From positions 1 to 64,000 of the forward strand of contig CAYPFR010000004.1 of NCBI GenBank assembly GCA_964410285.1: DNA of 64,000 nucleotides, written 5' to 3'. Of the stretch, positions 32,956-41,189 are shown in pieces; within the stretch, counting starts at the first letter, position 1; each line of letters begins with the position of its first letter. Position numbers and translations under genes: made by a program. The DNA comes from Fretibacter sp964410285 (GTDB taxonomy: Bacteria; Pseudomonadota; Alphaproteobacteria; Caulobacterales; Maricaulaceae). Below the pieces are notes generated by a model that made no database searches, was not told the DNA's origin, and saw only the letters and a program-made list of their open reading frames with translations.

Positions 32956-34185
32956 CTAGGCAGAAGCCGGTACAAGATTAAGCGCGCCGTCATGTCCGCG
33001 CAGCCCGCTTGGGTCAATACAAGCTGTTCCGCCGGGCGTATACATCATTGTCACACATTGATTGCACGCCGTGCAGCCATTGACTGTGGCCGTGCCTTTC
33101 TCAAGCTTATTGATGAAATCGGGATCAAATATAAGCGCGCGCCCAAGACCTAGGGCGTCAAAACCTTCTTTCATAACACTGTTTACATTCTCTAGGGTTT
33201 GCGCTCCGCCGAGATAGCATAGCGGCATATCAACAGCGGCCCGTATTTGCCGTGCAGGCTCTAAAGAATAAAGCTGCGTAAACTCTTGGTCAGGCGCTTT
33301 GCTTTTGGGCTGCATCATCATCCCAAGGCGTACGACCAGGTTTTTGGGTTTAGCGGAACTGGCCGGCAATGGGTTGCCGAACATAGCCTCAATAGATTCC
33401 ACATTAAGCCCGTTTGAAAGCTGCGCCATATGCGCGCCCGTACGCTGCAATATCTTGGCGATTTCAATGCCTTCGTTCACGCTATTGCCTCCTGCCTTGC
33501 CGTCCGTTTGGCTGTATTTGACTGTCACCGCAAGGTCCCTGCCAACGGCGTCAAGGACGCGCGCGAGGACTTCGGCAGGGAACCGCATACGCTTCTCAAT
33601 AGAGCCGCCATATTCATCTCTGCGGCTGTTATAAAAGGGCGTAATAAACTGCGCGAGCAGATATCCGTGCCCCATGTGAATTTCGATAGCGTCAAAACCA
33701 GCTTCCTTGGCGTTAAGTGCGGCCAAGACGAATTCTTCGGCGATAGCGTCCATATCGCTTCGGTTCATTTTTTTCTTCAGATATCGTCCCGTGAGGACAC
33801 CAAATTTATTAAAGCCACCATTGGCCGAAACGGGCTTCTTCGAGGAAAAATCTTTGGGCAAGAAGGTGAAGGCCCCGGCGTGTGTTATTTGCGCCTGTGC
33901 TGCCGCGCCGTGTTTGTGAACTCCATCCGTCAGCGCTTTAAAATCCGCAACCGTGTCCTGCGATAGATGTGCTTGATCCACAAATGTTTGCCCGTCCTTT
34001 GAGGTCGCGCAATACGCCACAGTCGTCATAGCCGCGCCCCCCTTTGCGATCGTTTCGTGGAACTGCGCAAGGCCTTTGGAAATCACGCCTCCCTTGCACA
34101 TTCCTTCATTTGTCGCCGCTTTGATGAAACGGTTGCGTAAGGTGAGGGGGCCAAGCGTGAGGGGAGTAAAGGCAGATATTGTCAT
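32956..34185 (-). CDS. Old Yellow Enzyme-type FMN/4Fe-4S reductase, barrel only
   Basis: NADH:flavin oxidoreductase/OYE barrel of 409 residues. Typical parts are LRNRFIKAATNEG, GHGYLLAQFITPFYNSRRDEYGGS (His/Tyr region of the active site) and GRALIFDPDF. A cysteine set near the end, Cys371, Cys374, Cys377 and Cys389, matches the 4Fe-4S motif of dienoyl-CoA reductase and BaiCD/BaiH steroid reductases, but the C-terminal FAD/NADPH module of those enzymes (total near 650 residues) is absent. It may reduce an enone or dienone in the steroid ring with a separate electron donor. It is transcribed divergently from the Lrp genes. Confidence 0.78.
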   Translation of the reverse strand: MTISAFTPLTLGPLTLRNRFIKAATNEGMCKGGVISKGLAQFHETIAKGGAAMTTVAYCATSKDGQTFVDQAHLSQDTVADFKALTDGVHKHGAAAQAQITHAGAFTFLPKDFSSKKPVSANGGFNKFGVLTGRYLKKKMNRSDMDAIAEEFVLAALNAKEAGFDAIEIHMGHGYLLAQFITPFYNSRRDEYGGSIEKRMRFPAEVLARVLDAVGRDLAVTVKYSQTDGKAGGNSVNEGIEIAKILQRTGAHMAQLSNGLNVESIEAMFGNPLPASSAKPKNLVVRLGMMMQPKSKAPDQEFTQLYSLEPARQIRAAVDMPLCYLGGAQTLENVNSVMKEGFDALGLGRALIFDPDFINKLEKGTATVNGCTACNQCVTMMYTPGGTACIDPSGLRGHDGALNLVPASA

Positions 34186-34268
34186 GGGCAGACTATACTG
34201 AGGGATGTGAAAAAATTAAGGGGATTTATCCCTGTTTTATCGAATAATTTTGCCTTTTTTGGACGAAT

Positions 34269-34298
34269 TGCGTAGTTAATGACATTATTTACTACGCA
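34269..34298. promoter_or_regulatory. 30-bp palindrome upstream of Lrp gene pair
   Basis: Arms TGCGTAGTTAAT and ATTTACTACGCA flank a GACATT centre, with one mismatch over 12 bp. It lies in the AT-rich 248-bp divergent region between the flavin oxidoreductase and the first Lrp gene. Length, AT richness and dyad symmetry fit an Lrp/AsnC dimer site, so autoregulation is likely. The left half, GCGTA-n3-AATGACA, recurs at 47166 and with one extra base at 41051. Confidence 0.65.
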
Positions 34299-34433
34299 TT
34301 ACATTTGCGCTTTATAGAGCCCCGTAGGGGTATTCCGCGCAGTTTAATCCTTAAAATAGGGTTGTAGGGCGAAAGCGCCGCAGTTGTGCGCCAGATCGAG
34401 TCATCTTAAACGGTGGGGCCAAGGAGAGATTTG

Positions 34434-34898
34434 ATGTCTGAAAAAAGTTTTGAATTCAGCGATCTTGATAATTCAATCATTGCGATATTGAAACAGGATG
34501 GCCGGACAAGCAATCAAAAGATTGCTGATATGCTTGGCGTGACGACATCCATGGTGGCCACGCGGATACGCCGAATGGAGCAGGCCAAAGCGATGAAAGT
34601 TGTCGCGGTTTCGGATTTTTCCGCCTTTAATTTTAACGTTTTGCTCCCGATCGGGGTCGATGTGAAAGGCCGCCGCGCCAATGACGTCGCCGAAGATTTA
34701 GCGAAGCTTGACGAGGTGGCGGTTGTGCAGCTCGTCTCCGGCAAACATGACATAGAAATACTCGTGACGCTGCCTCATCTGGATAAAATTCCTGACTTTT
34801 TGCTCAGCAAACTCTCCCAAATCAAAGGCGTGCGTAGCCTTGATCCCAGTTTTGCCGTTGACATCATAAAATATGATTTCGACGTAGCGCCAATATAG
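34434..34898 (+). CDS. Lrp/AsnC-family regulator 1
   Basis: Lrp/AsnC regulator, 154 residues: an N-terminal helix-turn-helix (LDNSIIAILKQDGRTSNQKIA, DMLGVTTSMVATRIRRM) and a C-terminal RAM/ligand domain. ATG 34434 follows AAGGAG by four bases; a GTG 21 bp upstream has no such site and was not used. The protein is co-transcribed with a second Lrp/AsnC gene 9 bp downstream. Such proteins usually sense amino acids or small acids as octamers; here the ligand could be a steroid-derived metabolite, which is inference from the surrounding genes. Confidence 0.85.
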   Translation: MSEKSFEFSDLDNSIIAILKQDGRTSNQKIADMLGVTTSMVATRIRRMEQAKAMKVVAVSDFSAFNFNVLLPIGVDVKGRRANDVAEDLAKLDEVAVVQLVSGKHDIEILVTLPHLDKIPDFLLSKLSQIKGVRSLDPSFAVDIIKYDFDVAPI

Positions 34899-34907
34899 GG
34901 GCTAGCG

Positions 34908-35417
34908 ATGCGAGAGTACAAAATAGACGAGCTTGACCAGGATATCATCCGGCTTTTGTCCGAAGATGCGCGATTGTCCAACCGGAAGATTGCCTCTGAA
35001 CTTGGCTTTACAGAAGGGACTATCCGTTCGCGCGTTCGTCGGCTGGAGGCGGAGAATTATATCCGCTTCACCGCAGTTACAAATATGGAGCATTTGAATA
35101 AGCCGCAGCTCGCCTTGATCGGAATTCATGCCGAGCAGAATATGATCAAGGAAGTCGCCGAAGAGGTCTCAAAAATCTCGGAAATCAATGCCGTGATTAT
35201 CCTGCTGGGACGATTCGATATTCTCGCAATTGGTTTATTCGAGGGCCTACCCGCCGTGCATAAGGTTGCCAGCAATCAGGTGCTGGACCTCAAAGGGGTT
35301 CGTCTTGTGGAAACCTCTGTCGTTGTTGATGTATTAAAATATGATACGCGCATGGCCAAGATCATGTCGCCCTATCCTGATAGTTCGGGCAGTCCTATTT
35401 TAGAAAAGGGTGAATAA
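34908..35417 (+). CDS. Lrp/AsnC-family regulator 2
   Basis: Second Lrp/AsnC regulator, 169 residues, with DNA-binding helices in LDQDIIRLLSEDARLSNRKIASELGFTEGTIRSRVRRLE (first part of the protein) and a RAM domain ending in VVVDVLKYDTRM. It is clearly paralogous to the gene just upstream but diverged over most of its length. Two adjacent, co-transcribed Lrp paralogues could form mixed oligomers. The stop is followed by the convergent KstD-like gene 16 bp away. Confidence 0.85.
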   Translation: MREYKIDELDQDIIRLLSEDARLSNRKIASELGFTEGTIRSRVRRLEAENYIRFTAVTNMEHLNKPQLALIGIHAEQNMIKEVAEEVSKISEINAVIILLGRFDILAIGLFEGLPAVHKVASNQVLDLKGVRLVETSVVVDVLKYDTRMAKIMSPYPDSSGSPILEKGE

Positions 35418-35432
35418 ACCCAAGCCGTGACG

Positions 35433-37139
35433 TCAGCCCTTCATTGCGCGCGCGGCTCGGCGGCCAGAAAAAATTCCATCGGCGATTGAGAGCCCGCTGA
35501 CATAATTCCAAGACGCGACACCAATGGCATTGCGCCCCGCTGCATAAAGGCCTTGGATTGGCCCGTTTTCGCCCAACACCTGCCCGCTTTTTTCGTCGAC
35601 CTTAAGTCCGCCTAAGGTCAGAGAGGGGCATGGAAAAAGTTTAGCCTTTAGCCCAATATTAATGGCGTAAAAGGGCGGTTGCATGATCTGCCCAATGTCG
35701 GCCCCAGCTTTACCGAACGGGTCTTCTATGACTCCGCTCGCGGCTTGATTATAGCGTGCGGCTTGATCCATCAGGGCGTGTGCAGGAATACCGATTTTCA
35801 CCGCGAGGCTCTCAAGCGTTTTTCCCTTTTTCGCGCCAAATCGAGCATTGAGCTGGGCGAGGGCTTTTTGAAAACCGAGCGCCTTTTTCCCGCTAACCTC
35901 AGATAAAGCTTGCTTGATCAGCGCCTTATCGAGGATCATCCAGGCTTCTCCCCCGTGGTTTTCTGTCATTTCAACGCCTAATGTTGCGCCGTAAACCATC
36001 TCATTTATAAATCGCTCGCCTTGCATATTTACGATCATTCCGCGCGCAAAAGAAAGCGGAGGGTTGATAAAACGCCATGCCGTAACGCGGTTCATATTGT
36101 CTGCTAATCCGCCGGCGCTTTGCCCAAGGCGAATCCCCGCACCATTATCGCCGTCAGTCCCCAGCGGATAGCTGGAAGTATATTTGGGCGCATAGTGAGA
36201 CATCATTTTTTTGTTAAAAACAAATCCCCCCGCCGAGAGCAAGACGCCGCAGCGCGCGCGAATAAAAATTTCTTTACGCCCATCCTCGAAAGCCTTGGCG
36301 TCGGCCAGATAGCCCAAAGCCCGCCGCATGAAAAATTTGGAGCCCGGTAAGATCGGGGGGAACATGACAAGTAACCTCTGCGCCTTAGTTCTGAGCGCCA
36401 GATATTTTTCTTGTGTTTTTTCATCTCCAAATTGCAGCGCTTTGACTCCGATCACGCGGCCGTCCGTGTTGACGATAAGCTGCCGTGCTTCGGTATAGGG
36501 CAGGACCTTAAGGCCCTTCTTTTTGGCGGCTGCAAGGAGCGGCTCAAATAATGATCCGCCCAGATTTGTCGCCTTGCGACCTTGCTCGACCGGGACATAG
36601 CCCCTGTGCCCGCGCGCCGCCGGTTGGGCTTTAGCGGCATATTGCGGAACAAGCGAATTATCTGAATGATAGAGAAAATACTGCGGGGCGGGATAAGAGG
36701 TTTTGTGGGGCCAAAGCGTCGGACGCAGATCAACGCCGTGGCTTTGCATCCAGTCGATAGTCGGAGCGCTTTGCGCGCAAAAATCGCGCAGGCAGTCGTC
36801 GCTTACAATATCGCCCACTTCCATTTTCAAATAGTTAAACATGTTCTCCGGCGTGTCTTCAACGCCGGCGTCTTTTTGAATAGAGGTGCCTCCGCCGGCA
36901 TAAATCACGCCGCCGCTGGCCGCCGTAGCACCCCCGCCAGCAAAGCGGTCAATCGCCATGACCTTTTGGCCTAGCTCAAGCGACTGCAGGGCGCAGGCCG
37001 CCCCCGCGCCGCCTAGGCCGATCACGACAACATCTTGCCTGTGGGTCCAGCTAATTTCATCATCATGCTCAAGCTGTTGGCATGATTGAATTTCAGAGTG
37101 CCAATTCGGGTCGTTTGCAGACATATGTTTTGATGTCAT
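35433..37139 (-). CDS. KstD-like FAD-dependent ketosteroid dehydrogenase
   Basis: Flavoprotein of 568 residues in the fumarate reductase/3-ketosteroid dehydrogenase superfamily. The N-terminal FAD motif VVIGLGGAGAA and the following GGGATAASGGVIYAGGG loop are clear, and the C-terminal FAD segment reads GLYAAGRNAIGVASWNYVSGLSIADG. Delta1-dehydrogenases (KstD) end in a Tyr-Pro-x-x-Gly type motif; here it is NYVSG, so delta4-dehydrogenation or another ring desaturation is equally possible. ATG 37139 has GAGG at good distance; an ATG at 37154 does not. It sits beside the Lrp pair and opposite an SDR gene. Confidence 0.72.
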   Translation of the reverse strand: MTSKHMSANDPNWHSEIQSCQQLEHDDEISWTHRQDVVVIGLGGAGAACALQSLELGQKVMAIDRFAGGGATAASGGVIYAGGGTSIQKDAGVEDTPENMFNYLKMEVGDIVSDDCLRDFCAQSAPTIDWMQSHGVDLRPTLWPHKTSYPAPQYFLYHSDNSLVPQYAAKAQPAARGHRGYVPVEQGRKATNLGGSLFEPLLAAAKKKGLKVLPYTEARQLIVNTDGRVIGVKALQFGDEKTQEKYLALRTKAQRLLVMFPPILPGSKFFMRRALGYLADAKAFEDGRKEIFIRARCGVLLSAGGFVFNKKMMSHYAPKYTSSYPLGTDGDNGAGIRLGQSAGGLADNMNRVTAWRFINPPLSFARGMIVNMQGERFINEMVYGATLGVEMTENHGGEAWMILDKALIKQALSEVSGKKALGFQKALAQLNARFGAKKGKTLESLAVKIGIPAHALMDQAARYNQAASGVIEDPFGKAGADIGQIMQPPFYAINIGLKAKLFPCPSLTLGGLKVDEKSGQVLGENGPIQGLYAAGRNAIGVASWNYVSGLSIADGIFSGRRAARAMKG

Positions 37140-37288
37140 GATGATCGGCCTCATTTCGTAAAAATGGCGCGGTAAAATACGCAGTCAATTAGAATAACTT
37201 ATTAAAAAGCATAGAAAGCGTAGAAAATACAAGAAAATATTGCGCAGTCATAGCTTTCTGATACATTTATCGAAAGCGGGAGAATTAT

Positions 37289-38167
37289 ATGGCAGAGCCT
37301 AAGGTCGCAATCGTTACTGGCGCTAGCCGAGGAGCCGGCAAGGGGATTGCCATTGGCCTCGCAGAGAAAGGTATGACGGTCTATGTCACGGGCCGAACAC
37401 AGAAAATGGGCACGGCCAAAGGATGGGACGGCACGCCTTTGCCAGGCACAGTTGCCGAGACGGCGCAGGCCTGCACGCAGGCGGGCGGGCAAGGCATCGG
37501 CGTTATTTGCGATAGCGCCGATGATGGTCAAATCGCGCAGCTATTTGAACAAGTCATGGACGAGCAAGGGCAGCTGGATGTTCTGATGAATAATGCCGCC
37601 TTCATCCACCATCAATTGATAGAGCAAAAGCCGTTTTGGGAGAAAGAACTGGCGGCGCAAAATATCCTTGATGTGGGTCTGCGATCTGCCTATGCCGCGA
37701 GTTGGCACGCGGCTAAAATTATGGCGAGGCAAAAGCGCGGACTGATTGCCATGGGGTCTTCCTTTGGCGCGAGTTGTTATATGCACGGGCCAGCTTATGG
37801 TGCGCAAAAGGCAGGCCTGGATAAGCTCGCACATGATATGGCAGTGGACCTAGAAGACTATAATGTCCAAGCCGTATCTATATGGATGGGGCCGATGCTG
37901 ACTGAGCGCGCCTTGATCGCGGCTGAAGTGCATCCTGAGCAATATAAAGACTTTATCGCAATGGCAGAAACACCGAAATTTACCGGACATATTTTGCACG
38001 CCATCGCCACTGATCTCAAAGCGCAGGAGCTCAGCGGGCAGACCTTGATCGCCGCAGAAGTTGCCAAAGAGCGCTATAAAATGAAGGACACAAACGGCAA
38101 GCAGCCGCCTTCCCACCGCGAAATGCTCGGCTCGCCCAATCCGCTCAATCCCGCCAGAGTTTATTAG
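37289..38167 (+). CDS. short-chain dehydrogenase (DHRS1-like)
   Basis: SDR of 292 residues: TGASRGAGKG (about 10-19), NNAAFIHH, SSFGASCYM and the catalytic Tyr-x3-Lys in AYGAQKAG. The insertion after the second strand (GRTQKMGTAKGWDGTPLPG) and the C-terminal segment are like DHRS1-type SDRs. GGGAG precedes the ATG. It is the first gene of a plus-strand run that continues with a membrane protein and an MFS transporter. Its substrate is likely a keto or hydroxy steroid from context. Confidence 0.78.
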   Translation: MAEPKVAIVTGASRGAGKGIAIGLAEKGMTVYVTGRTQKMGTAKGWDGTPLPGTVAETAQACTQAGGQGIGVICDSADDGQIAQLFEQVMDEQGQLDVLMNNAAFIHHQLIEQKPFWEKELAAQNILDVGLRSAYAASWHAAKIMARQKRGLIAMGSSFGASCYMHGPAYGAQKAGLDKLAHDMAVDLEDYNVQAVSIWMGPMLTERALIAAEVHPEQYKDFIAMAETPKFTGHILHAIATDLKAQELSGQTLIAAEVAKERYKMKDTNGKQPPSHREMLGSPNPLNPARVY

Positions 38168-38169
38168 GG

Positions 38170-38610
38170 GTGGGGGCCAATCGTCTATTTATATATTCCG
38201 CATTTGCTCTGGCTATAGGTTCTATCTTGCACGTCGCGGCTGTTTTTATGGGGGCAAAGACTGTCAAATTTTTAGGCGCGCCCCCGCCGATTGTGCGCTC
38301 CTTTGAAGACGGCACGTTTTACGGCCCTGTGATAACACTTGCGATTGCGGGTCTTTTGGCGGGGCTCGCCCTTATGGCGTTTAAGGCGCAAAGCACAACG
38401 CGCCCTATTTTAAGATTTGTGCTATGGGTTTTTGCCGGGATTTTCACCCTGCGGGGTCTGCTGATTTTTTTATTCGTTCCCGCGATTATGGCGGGCCGGG
38501 ATGGGGGTAATCCCAGGCTTTTTTGGTTTCATGTCGGGGCGTCAATTTTTGTTCTCGCTCTTGGGCTGGCACTCGGGCTAGCTCTACATAAATCTCGAAA
38601 AGTGACCTGA
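38170..38610 (+). CDS. small integral membrane protein, four TM segments
   Basis: Protein of 146 residues from GTG 38170, two bases after the SDR stop. Four hydrophobic segments are evident (about 5-25, 50-70, 78-100, 118-140), separated by short polar loops. No family is recognised. Its stop overlaps the MFS ATG (TGATG), so it is translated together with the transporter and may assist it, or be an independent small membrane protein. Confidence 0.65.
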   Translation: MGANRLFIYSAFALAIGSILHVAAVFMGAKTVKFLGAPPPIVRSFEDGTFYGPVITLAIAGLLAGLALMAFKAQSTTRPILRFVLWVFAGIFTLRGLLIFLFVPAIMAGRDGGNPRLFWFHVGASIFVLALGLALGLALHKSRKVT

Positions 38611-39752
38611 TGAAAAATACGTTTTTGATAATCATTGCGGTCTCTATGGTCTCGGCGATTGGGGGCTTGGTGTTCAATACGATGCCGTTATTGCTGGGCG
38701 CTGCGGGAGAGGGCTTTGGCCTCACGCCGGCCAAGCTGGGTACGCTCTCATTGGCCGCAGGGGTAGGGTATCTTGCGGGGACATTCACAGGGCCCCTCTG
38801 GGTTGAACGCGTCAATTGGCGGCTTGCGGCCATTGCGATTATCGCAGCCGTCATTTTCTCATTCCTAGCGGCGTCGCGGCTTAGCGGGGCAGGACTACTG
38901 GCGGGCTTTGCGATTTTTGGATTTTTTTGTGCCTTGGCGATCGCTCTCTCAATGCGCGTTCTGGCCGATATGCCTGACCCAGAGCGTGCTTATGGCACGC
39001 GCCTTTCCGTAGAGCTTATCTCTATCGGTGTATTTCTTATACTTTTGCCAACGGTGTTCATTGCCAAAGCGGGGTTTGCAGGGGCGATGTTCGGGCTAGC
39101 TTGCTTTGCTGGGCTTTTAGGGCTTGGAGTTTTGTTTTTTCCGGCGCGCACCTCCTCCGAGGCGGCAGCGCAGCTAAAGGGTTTTCCTAGCTGGACTCAG
39201 GCAGGACCGTCCTGGACGATATTGGGCGTATTTACGCTATACTTACTGGCCAATGTTGGACTGTTTTTCTTTCTTTACGTGATCGCTCAAAAGTTTGAAC
39301 CTAGCGCAGGGCAGAACGCGCTGATGTTTGGTGTTTTGAAATGGCTGGGCGGCGCAGCGGGCGCGGTAGGTGCCATTATCGGGCAGCGCGCGGGCGTGCG
39401 CTCTCCTCACCTTGCCGCGTTTTTAATTCTGATTATCGGAGTTGTCGGTCTCTTCACCGCGCAGAGTTTTACGGCCTATATGATTTCTAGCTGGATTTGG
39501 GAGTTTGGGTTTACCTTGGGTTGCCTATACCAAACGGCGGCGATTGTTCGCTTTGACCCGTCCAATAAGCTTGTCGTTCTTGTGCCGATGGCCTTTGGTG
39601 TCTCGATGATTTTTGGCGGCAAAATTGCAGGACAACTACTGGAAGGCGGCGATGCTACGGGGCTATATATGCTCGTCGCTATTTGTTCGTTTCTGCCCGC
39701 GCTTTACATGTATATCGCTGCGCCAAACGCGCCAGCACAGACGATTGAATAA
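38610..39752 (+). CDS. MFS-type transporter
   Basis: Integral membrane protein of 380 residues with about twelve hydrophobic helices in two six-helix blocks around a polar middle loop (SSEAAAQLKGFPSWTQAG). This is the layout of a major facilitator, with conserved small residues in helix 1 and 2 but no diagnostic substrate motif. It could move steroids or breakdown acids across the inner membrane, complementing the TonB receptor at 41.2 kb. The ATG overlaps the preceding stop. Confidence 0.78.
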   Translation: MKNTFLIIIAVSMVSAIGGLVFNTMPLLLGAAGEGFGLTPAKLGTLSLAAGVGYLAGTFTGPLWVERVNWRLAAIAIIAAVIFSFLAASRLSGAGLLAGFAIFGFFCALAIALSMRVLADMPDPERAYGTRLSVELISIGVFLILLPTVFIAKAGFAGAMFGLACFAGLLGLGVLFFPARTSSEAAAQLKGFPSWTQAGPSWTILGVFTLYLLANVGLFFFLYVIAQKFEPSAGQNALMFGVLKWLGGAAGAVGAIIGQRAGVRSPHLAAFLILIIGVVGLFTAQSFTAYMISSWIWEFGFTLGCLYQTAAIVRFDPSNKLVVLVPMAFGVSMIFGGKIAGQLLEGGDATGLYMLVAICSFLPALYMYIAAPNAPAQTIE

Positions 39753-39774
39753 TGGTCTGTAGGTAGGAGGCGTT

Positions 39775-40905
39775 ATGAAAATATATTTGTGCTTATCTGC
39801 GGCGCTTGTATTATCAGCCTGCACGCCAGAGCCTGGGATAAAGGCCGCGCAGGAGACGTCTCAAAATAAAAATACCGCGCGGCCCAGCCTCCCGCTCCCG
39901 CCGTTTCCTGATTTGCCTGCGCCAAAAGCGTCGCTCTTTGAGGCGGATGAGGGCGTGATCTATTTTCCGATCAAAAGCCCATATGATTTTACGCGCGTGT
40001 TGTCAGGATATACAGAGCTGGAGACGCATATCGGGCAGGGGACTCTCGTATTGCCGGAGGGGGCGAGCCTGCATAAACCTGTGCCGGCTATGGTGATTTT
40101 GCACGGTTCCGGCGGGATAAAAGAGGGACGAGAAATGGAATATGCGCGCCTCTTTGCTGATAATGGCGTTGCTGGTTTTGTCGTGGATTATTACAGCCCG
40201 CGCGGCGTCAAGGAAGCCACGCCTTACCGCATGAAGACAATGATCACCACAGAAGTCGATATTATGTCAGACGCTTATTCTGCGCTCAAATTATTGGGCA
40301 CGCATCCCGCCATAGACGCAGCAAGGATCGGGGTGACGGGCTATAGCTACGGCGCTATGGCTACGCGGTATGTGATGGACGCGCGCGTGAAGGAAATTAT
40401 GGCTCCGGACGTACCGCCCTTTGCTCTGCATATGGATATTTATGGGCCTTGCCATCAAACCACAGGTTTTAATGGGACGACGGGCGCGCCCTATCTTGCT
40501 GTGCATGGCGATAATGACAAATCTGTCGATCCCGTCCTCTGCCAAGAGGTTTACAGGGATATTGAAGCGGGCGGGAGCCGCGTCGAAAGCCATGTTATGC
40601 CGGGTGCGGGCCATGCTTGGGAAAACAAGGCCCCGCGCGAAATTTTCGTAGACGGGAGCTATGTGCGCGGCTGCAAGTTCAGCTATGACCTTGAGAGCGG
40701 GGCGTTTCTCGTTGATGGACAGGCCGGATTTCAGCCTGCTGTTGATATGAACCGCGCCGAGCGGGCGGCGGTGCGCGCAGGGCTCGGGGAGCTTGCGGGA
40801 AAATGCGTCGGCCGAGGTTATTTGGTGGGGTCGGATACTAAGACGGACAAAAAAAGCAAAGCGATACAGCTTGAATTTATGAAACGTGTTTTTGAATTGG
40901 AATAA
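39775..40905 (+). CDS. dienelactone-hydrolase-like lipoprotein
   Basis: Alpha/beta-hydrolase of 376 residues with an N-terminal lipoprotein signal (ALVLSAC, Cys16), so it is likely anchored in the cell envelope. Hydrolase elements are ILHGSGG (oxyanion turn), nucleophile elbow GYSYGA, an aspartate in the DNDKSVDP loop and a histidine in PGAGHAW. The family includes dienelactone hydrolases and carboxylesterases. In this locus it could split steroid esters outside the inner membrane before uptake. AGGAGG precedes the ATG. Confidence 0.78.
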   Translation: MKIYLCLSAALVLSACTPEPGIKAAQETSQNKNTARPSLPLPPFPDLPAPKASLFEADEGVIYFPIKSPYDFTRVLSGYTELETHIGQGTLVLPEGASLHKPVPAMVILHGSGGIKEGREMEYARLFADNGVAGFVVDYYSPRGVKEATPYRMKTMITTEVDIMSDAYSALKLLGTHPAIDAARIGVTGYSYGAMATRYVMDARVKEIMAPDVPPFALHMDIYGPCHQTTGFNGTTGAPYLAVHGDNDKSVDPVLCQEVYRDIEAGGSRVESHVMPGAGHAWENKAPREIFVDGSYVRGCKFSYDLESGAFLVDGQAGFQPAVDMNRAERAAVRAGLGELAGKCVGRGYLVGSDTKTDKKSKAIQLEFMKRVFELE

Positions 40906-40907
40906 GG

Positions 40908-40924
40908 CGCGGGGTTCGCGTTTT
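40908..40924 (+). terminator. weak hairpin terminator after the hydrolase gene
   Basis: Stem CGCG/CGCG with a GGGTT loop followed by TTTT, immediately after the stop at 40905. Short stem, so only a tentative terminator. The remaining bases to 41189 are the AT-rich promoter region of the TonB receptor. Confidence 0.35.
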
Positions 40925-41050
40925 AAAACTAGCGCTATCGGGACTCGAATCGTTTGAAAATTCGCCCCTGAAACCGTTTGAATTTAGGCAAAATATACGG
41001 CCGTTTCGCGGAATTGAAATTCGTATAAAATACCTCGATTACTCCGCAAA

Positions 41051-41067
41051 ACGTAGCATAAATGACA
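41051..41067 (+). promoter_or_regulatory. GCGTA/AATGACA-type element upstream of the TonB receptor
   Basis: ACGTAGCATAAATGACA resembles the half-palindrome at 34270 (GCGTA-n3-AATGACA) with one extra base in the spacer. Around it are repeated AATATTGCG, TTTTGCG and ATACGCAAT words in an AT-rich stretch (41045-41115), as expected for Lrp-type cooperative binding. Confidence 0.45.
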
Positions 41068-41189
41068 CATTTTTACAATATTGCGGAATATTTTGCGCAA
41101 TAAATACGCAATTGGATTGCTCTGGTCGTTTTTGGTGATATAGTTTTTCCAACAAAAATGCGCAAAAGCGCCGAAAGGGGAAACTGAAT

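Noticed and set aside
33430..33966. Plus-strand open frame of 178 codons opposite the flavin oxidoreductase
   Set aside because: Antisense to a well-supported gene with conserved motifs; the translation matches no known pattern.
32956..34185. Full-length 2,4-dienoyl-CoA reductase
   Set aside because: Only the barrel and cluster motif are present; the C-terminal FAD/NADPH domain is missing and no remnant follows.
34210..34235. Small GGGAT-TT-ATCCC palindrome upstream of the Lrp genes
   Set aside because: Five-bp arms occur often by chance and no second copy was seen near related genes.
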